Assembly (NCBI GenBank): GCA_963666035.2
Contig: CAXXJI010000001.1
Span: 1 to 16,895 of the forward strand
Length of the DNA: 16,895 bases
Direction of reading: 5' to 3'
Source of the DNA: CALMFG01 sp963666035
GTDB taxonomy: Bacteria; Bacillota; Clostridia; Christensenellales; CALMFG01
Part shown: positions 13,783-16,895 of the stretch, in pieces
How positions within the stretch are numbered: position 1 is the stretch's first letter
Layout: the number at the start of each line of letters is the position of its first letter
Translations under genes and position numbers: made by a program
The notes under the pieces: model-generated
The model's database searches: none
What the model was told of the DNA's origin: nothing
The model's input: the letters and a program-made list of their open reading frames with translations, nothing else

Positions 13783-13906
13783 GTTTTTACGTTAGACTAA
13801 ACAGTTCCGAAGTCGATGTAAAAACCATGCTCGACACACTGGAAGGAATGCTCAATCAGCTTCTGACCGGTGTGGGGCAAAACCATTGATATTAAAGGAA
13901 AATAAA

Positions 13907-14917
13907 GTGCAATTAAAATATATGTATTCGTTCTTTAAAACATTCAAAATACCAGGGCTTTTTTCCGTGTTTTCAGACTTTAAAAGGATCGTCAGATATC
14001 ACTTTCTGTACGCTGCTGTTGAATCCGGGCTTCTTGAGGCATTGAAAACCCCTTGTTCCAGGAACGACTTAATTGAAACACTGGAGGTCAAAAACCCGGA
14101 CATATTGGATGCCTTGCTCAAAGTCGGCATTTCTATTAAAGAACTGAACTGCAAAATGGATCGCTATGGTATCAGGGGTAAAAGATCTCTTGCTATGGTT
14201 GGTGCATACGGGGATACCCTGTCAGCAATAATTCAGGCCAATGTGACTTATTATAACAATTCATACCGCCATGCTGCAGCCAGGATGAAAGGCGCGGCCT
14301 TGGGTGATGACCTTAAATGGGCCGGTGATATTGTTGCCAGATTTTCTAAACTCTCAGACCCTGTGATCAATACGTTTCTGTCGGACATTGTGCCAACGAT
14401 TCCGGGATTGCGGGTTCTGGACATCGGATGCGGATCAGGTCTTCTTTTAAAAAGCATTTCGCAAATTAATCCGGATCTGTCCGGCTTGGGGGTTGACGTC
14501 GATGAAGCCGCAGCCAGGCAGGCGATGCAGAATATGGAAAAGTGGGAACTTCAGGACAGGTTTGAGATTATCAAGGGGGATATCAGGGATCTGCCGGAAA
14601 ATATCCCCCTTTTTGATCTGATTACCCTGGTTAACGTTGTATACTATTTCCCACTTGAACAGCGTCCCGAACTTTTCAAAACGCTGCGAGCCAGACTGGC
14701 ACCCGGTGGTAGCCTTGTTATCATCATGAACATGCAGGGAAAAGACTCTGATTTCGGGGCGGCCAACCTGAATATGGCCAACGCTTCCATCCAAGGGGTC
14801 ACATTGCTGCCTGATCCGGTGAGACTCAGGGAACAGCTTAGGGCGAGCGGGTTTTCAACCGTTAGAGTTTCAGACCTGATGCCGGGCAGTTCGTTCGTGG
14901 GTATGCAAGCAAAATAA
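13907..14917 (+). CDS. SAM-dependent class I methyltransferase, 336 aa
   Basis: Transfers a methyl group from S-adenosylmethionine; the substrate is unknown. SAM-binding motif I is VLDIGCGSG (residues 170-178). The acidic ribose-contact loop is GVDVDEA (about D197), followed by GDIRDLP (about 224-230), LVNVVYYFP and the post-motif APGGSLVIIM. The N-terminal 110 residues, with a winged-helix-like stretch (LYAAVESGLLEALKTPCSRN, DLIETL), resemble the dimerisation domain of small-molecule O-methyltransferases. The start is GTG 13907, seven bases after AAAGGA; TTG 13886 (overlapping the tetR stop) and ATG 13922 are alternatives. It lies 17 bp after the tetR stop, so the two form an operon. An attC-like site follows 41 bp after the stop. 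Confidence 0.85.
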   Translation: MQLKYMYSFFKTFKIPGLFSVFSDFKRIVRYHFLYAAVESGLLEALKTPCSRNDLIETLEVKNPDILDALLKVGISIKELNCKMDRYGIRGKRSLAMVGAYGDTLSAIIQANVTYYNNSYRHAAARMKGAALGDDLKWAGDIVARFSKLSDPVINTFLSDIVPTIPGLRVLDIGCGSGLLLKSISQINPDLSGLGVDVDEAAARQAMQNMEKWELQDRFEIIKGDIRDLPENIPLFDLITLVNVVYYFPLEQRPELFKTLRARLAPGGSLVIIMNMQGKDSDFGAANLNMANASIQGVTLLPDPVRLREQLRASGFSTVRVSDLMPGSSFVGMQAK

Positions 14918-14958
14918 AAATACGGGTGGATTTTGGTTTGACACTCACTTCAAGTAAT

Positions 14959-15009
14959 TTCCAACAGCAAACATGCATCGGGGTTCTCCAGTGATGTAAA
15001 AAGTTATGC
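14959..15009 (+). repeat. attC-like site 3 (more degenerate stem)
   Basis: TTCCAAC (14959-14965), 10 nt AGCAAACATG, an 18-nt imperfect hairpin (14976-14993), 9 nt ATGTAAAAA, then GTTATGC (15003-15009). Spacing is identical to site 2; ACAT/ATGT pairs next to the bulged G (14975). The inner stem CATCGG versus CCAGTG has mismatches, so this one is less certain. Confidence 0.6.
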
Positions 15010-15219
15010 AAAGAACTTAATCAAAGGCAAAAGCATGATACAAGATAAAAGACAAATTCAAATCAAGGCACCTTCTCATGCTATCTTAATGGGTGCCACG
15101 GGGTCGGCCCAAGCATAATGAAATAAATAAAGCGAGTTAAATCATAAAACCGCCAAAAAAATGGCCTTATTATTGCTTTTTGAGGGCCAAAAAGGGCAAT
15201 ATAGAATAACAAGAAGAAT
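15010..15219. other. ORF-less interval between two attC-like sites
   Basis: About 210 bp with no credible gene on either strand. It contains a loose GGCACC...GGGTGCC stem with a long loop and a GGCC...GGCC inverted repeat. It is bounded by attC-like sites 3 and 4, so it would be a non-coding cassette of about 260 bp or one whose gene has decayed. Confidence 0.5.
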
Positions 15220-15269
15220 ATCCAACAATCAAAATGCTGCGGACAGGCCGCAGATTTTGGGGGTTATCT
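15220..15269 (+). repeat. attC-like site 4 (best match)
   Basis: R'' ATCCAAC (15220-15226) fits RYYYAAC exactly. Then AAT, CAAAAT, bulged G (15236), stem CTGCGG / CCGCAG with loop ACAGG, ATTTTG, GGG, R' GTTATCT (15263-15269). The L''/L' boxes CAAAAT and ATTTTG pair perfectly and the 3-nt central spacers do not. Confidence 0.82.
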
Positions 15270-15401
15270 TCCAAAAAACCACCGTTTGAATTCTTTTTCG
15301 CAAATTTTTATTTTGACACTTGCATATTGCCATTTTGGCACCATTGTTTTATTCTATTCGAAAATGAAGATGTGGTTTGTTTTAAAAAGAAAGGAATGCA
15401 A

Positions 15402-15680
15402 ATGTCAGCAGTAGAAAAAAGATTCCAGACGAGAATGCCTTACCATGTACACGAAAAACTTGCACAAGCTGCAGAAGTATTAGGATCAACACTAAATCAA
15501 TTTGTCGTCCAATCTGCATTGGAAAAGGCACATACAGTATTGGAACAGGAACGAATTTTACATTTAACATTAAAAGATGCCGAAGTGTTTTTTGAGGCTC
15601 TTGAAAATCCGCCACGGCCAAATGATGCTTTGATCAAGGCTGCACAAGAATATAAAGCGGAGTTTGGTAATGAAATTTGA
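15402..15680 (+). CDS. DUF1778-family antitoxin (TacA-like), 92 aa
   Basis: Ribbon-helix-helix antitoxin and repressor of a GNAT toxin. The N-terminus EKRFQTRMPYHVHEKLAQAA then LGSTLNQFVVQSALEKA is the DUF1778 DNA-binding part. The C-terminal tail (LTLKDAEVFFEALENPPRPN, DALIKAAQEYKAEFG) is the toxin-wrapping segment. The start is ATG 15402, six bases after AAAGGA; the ATG at 15396 is too close to the ribosome site, and the upstream extension to 15234 runs through the attC-like site. It overlaps the toxin gene by 11 bp. The pair fills one cassette between sites 4 and 5. Confidence 0.9.
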   Translation: MSAVEKRFQTRMPYHVHEKLAQAAEVLGSTLNQFVVQSALEKAHTVLEQERILHLTLKDAEVFFEALENPPRPNDALIKAAQEYKAEFGNEI

Positions 15681-16182
15681 AGAGTTAAATCGCTCCCATA
15701 ATCGAGAGGGTTTTAACTGTGGTGATAAGGATCTGAATGATTTTCTAAAAAATCTTGCCAGACAAAATTTAAAAAAAGGGCTTTCCCGAACTTTTGTGTT
15801 AGTCGATGAGCATAGACCTGGTGAAATATTAGGTTTTTATACTTTATCCGTTTTTGAAGTCTCTGCCCAGAAATTACCCTCTAAACACGCCAAGAAATAT
15901 AAAGGACAACTTCCAGCAGCAAAATTGGCTCGACTTGCAGTTGCGATAGGCAAACAGAGTCATGGCTTTGGTAAGTATATGATGATAAATGCCTTCAAAA
16001 GGGTTGTCACCATTTCTGAAAATGCAGGGATAGTGGGATTTTTTGTGGATGCTAAAAATGTCCAGGCGAAAGACTATTATCTTAAGTTTGGCTTTCTTGC
16101 CTTGCCGGAGCATCCGTTAGAGCTTTTTTTGCCATTGGCTACTATTAACCAGATGAATTTAAAAGTGTTTGATACAAAATGA
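15670..16182 (+). CDS. GNAT-family toxin (TacT-like tRNA acetyltransferase), 170 aa
   Basis: GNAT acetyltransferase paired with the DUF1778 antitoxin. Characterised relatives (TacT, AtaT, ItaT) acetylate aminoacyl-tRNA and stop translation. The family opening FNCGDKDLNDFLKNLARQN is present. The acetyl-CoA site is LARLAVAIGKQSHGFGKYMM (about residues 86-105), with the Q-x-x-G-x-G loop. The likely catalytic tyrosine is in AKDYYLKFGF (136/137). The start is ATG 15670 with GGAG seven bases upstream inside the antitoxin gene; the TTG at 15664 is less likely. Both genes are intact, so the module looks functional. Its stop is only 12 bp before attC-like site 5. Confidence 0.9.
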   Translation: MKFEELNRSHNREGFNCGDKDLNDFLKNLARQNLKKGLSRTFVLVDEHRPGEILGFYTLSVFEVSAQKLPSKHAKKYKGQLPAAKLARLAVAIGKQSHGFGKYMMINAFKRVVTISENAGIVGFFVDAKNVQAKDYYLKFGFLALPEHPLELFLPLATINQMNLKVFDTK

Positions 16183-16194
16183 ACTGAAATCAAA

Positions 16195-16242
16195 AGATAA
16201 CAAAAACATGCTGCGGTCAAGCCGCAGATGTTTACGTTGTTC
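16195..16242 (+). repeat. attC-like site 5
   Basis: AGATAAC (16195-16201), 9 nt AAAAACATG, stem CTGCGG / CCGCAG (16211-16216, 16222-16227) with loop TCAAG, 8 nt ATGTTTAC, then GTTGTTC (16236-16242). AACAT pairs with ATGTT, the G at 16210 bulges out, and 3-nt central spacers are unpaired. It is one base shorter on each arm than the other sites. Confidence 0.75.
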
Positions 16243-16245
16243 TGG

Positions 16246-16895
16246 GTGCGACACGAGGTCGCACTATTGGCTGTTTGCGGGCCTGTCGGTCCTGACCAAA
16301 CCCGGCATTCTCCTGCCGGTACCCTAGGTGGCATGCGGTTTCCGGTGCATCCGGAAACGGTGTGAAGCCCAACCGACAACGTACCGAATTCCGCAATTGC
16401 GGAAGGGGTGGAAGCCGTGAGGCGGATATCCTCCTGGAAGCCTCAATCCGGTTGAGGGCAAGGGTTTGGATGATATGGTCAAATTAATTGAATGTTCCGT
16501 AAGTACCGTCACGGAGAGCAAGCTAAAGAGGCTGGTAAGCTTGGACCTAAAGGTGAGCGGTCAGGTTGCAGATTTCCGAACTGCCGCGTGAGATGTTGCG
16601 CCGCCGGTGCTTAAGGGCAGGCCTAAGTCATCCACTAATTGGCAATAGTGTGGAACGTGGAAACCCCGTATCTTCGCCGGGAACATTCGGCAGGTGAAAC
16701 CGTAAGGCACACTGATGAAGGTGCGGGAGTAAGATGCAGGAAAAAGCGAATGCCATCTTGTAATGAGGTGGATACGGATTGAGATGGATCTATTCTTCAA
16801 CATTACCCGGCCCGAAAGGGAGCTGACGTCCGGCGGGTGTGGCTACAGACACACCCGGACAGGTGTTTCTTTGCGAGAAAGTCTGGAGAATCTTT
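16246..16895 (+). mobile_element. Bacterial group II intron, 5' part (domains I-III); reverse transcriptase expected beyond the window
   Basis: The intron starts with the conserved GTGCG at 16246. What follows is dense, gene-free, structured sequence of the kind found in bacterial group II introns, including GTGCGAC/GTCGCAC, GGAACGTGGAAACCCCGTAT, GGCAGGTGAAACCGTAAGGC and CTGATGAAGGTGCGGGAG. No ORF longer than 80 codons is credible. The intron-encoded maturase/reverse transcriptase and domains V-VI should follow to the right, so completeness cannot be judged. The intron starts 4 bp after the R' box of attC-like site 5, in the direction of the cassette genes. The class is not assigned. Confidence 0.75.

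Larger units (their letters stand above)
13148..13801 (-). mobile_element. IS200-type (IS200/IS605 family) element, about 654 bp, tnpA only
   Basis: It carries a single Y1 transposase and, near both ends, the same hairpin CCTGGCCC-AGA-GGGCCAGG (13151-13169 and 13764-13782). No inverted repeats or target duplication, as expected for single-strand Y1 transposition. Boundaries are inferred from the shared TAAA at the flanks (13144-13147 and 13798-13801) and from restoration of the tetR frame; they could shift by a few bases. Confidence 0.85.
12606..13889 (+). pseudogene. TetR/AcrR-family regulator, interrupted by an IS200-type element
   Basis: Segments 12606-13147 and 13802-13889 joined give an uninterrupted 209-aa protein, with 630 coding bases exactly divisible by three. 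The junction reads LYEGVN-SSEVDVKTM. The N-terminal helix-turn-helix is typical: TRKIILERSQELFNELGFDK, TSTRAIATRAGVGVGTVFSH, FPDKSSLL. The C-terminal ligand/dimer domain follows and ends LEGMLNQLLTGVGQNH. The start is ATG 12606, five bases after GAAGGG; the in-frame TTG at 12594 is less likely. As it stands the first part reads into the insertion and ends after a 37-residue foreign tail at 13259. It probably regulated the methyltransferase gene that follows. Confidence 0.85.

Noticed and set aside
15234..15401. N-terminal extension of the DUF1778 antitoxin
   Set aside because: It would translate the attC-like site and a Phe-rich non-conserved stretch; the ATG at 15402 has a good ribosome site and matches the family length.
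16077..16803. Minus-strand ORFs over the intron start
   Set aside because: They overlap the GNAT gene end, the attC-like site and structured group II intron RNA; no protein-family pattern or ribosome sites.

Overview
The window is a heavily invaded accessory region, probably from a marine sulfate-reducing Desulfobacterota (Desulfobacteraceae-like). That assignment is an inference from the transposase types (an ISDol1-like ISNCY element, an IS1634 element, a bacterial group II intron) and the moderate GC content. No housekeeping gene, rRNA or tRNA was seen.

Backbone: five short imperfect palindromes (3723-3772, 7924-7974, 14959-15009, 15220-15269, 16195-16242) share one architecture: AAC, 9-10 nt ending in an unpaired G, a 6-bp stem with a 5-6 nt loop, 8-9 nt, then GTT. 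This is the layout of integron attC sites: R''/R' boxes, unpaired central spacer, L''/L' boxes and an extrahelical G. Every non-mobile gene lies on the + strand and is followed by one of these sites. I therefore read the window as part of a chromosomal integron cassette array with no integrase in view. The cassettes in order are: a 3' gene remnant (3408-3674); a HigB toxin with a HigA-type antitoxin carrying an ImmA/IrrE peptidase domain (3875-5403); a TetR regulator with a SAM methyltransferase (12606-14917); an ORF-less cassette of about 260 bp; and a DUF1778/GNAT toxin-antitoxin pair (15402-16182). A group II intron starts just after the last site and runs off the right edge.

Invaders, left to right: (1) an ISNCY (ISDol1-like) element whose transposase is shifted at an A9 run and split by (2) a complete IS1634-family element (476-2376, 16-bp inverted repeats, 6-bp target duplication). 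(3) A complete ISKra4-like element (5378-7850, 9-bp target duplication) sits at the stop codon of the HigA gene and carries a DruA/DUF4338 gene upstream of its transposase. (4) A candidate Tn7/Tn5053-like transposon (about 8256-12399) encodes a TniA-type integrase, a TniB-type ATPase, a DnaG-type CHC2 zinc finger protein, a ParB-like helical protein and a treble-clef-like zinc protein, with asymmetric repeat-rich ends. (5) An IS200-type element (about 13148-13801) interrupts the tetR gene; removing it restores one continuous reading frame.

The stable cassettes are two toxin-antitoxin pairs, which is typical of integron arrays, and mobile DNA lies in or beside nearly every cassette. The items most worth following up are the attC-like array, the ISKra4-like element with druA, the CHC2-containing transposon, and a dense three-way-junction-like palindromic block (7968-8123) directly after one attC-like site.
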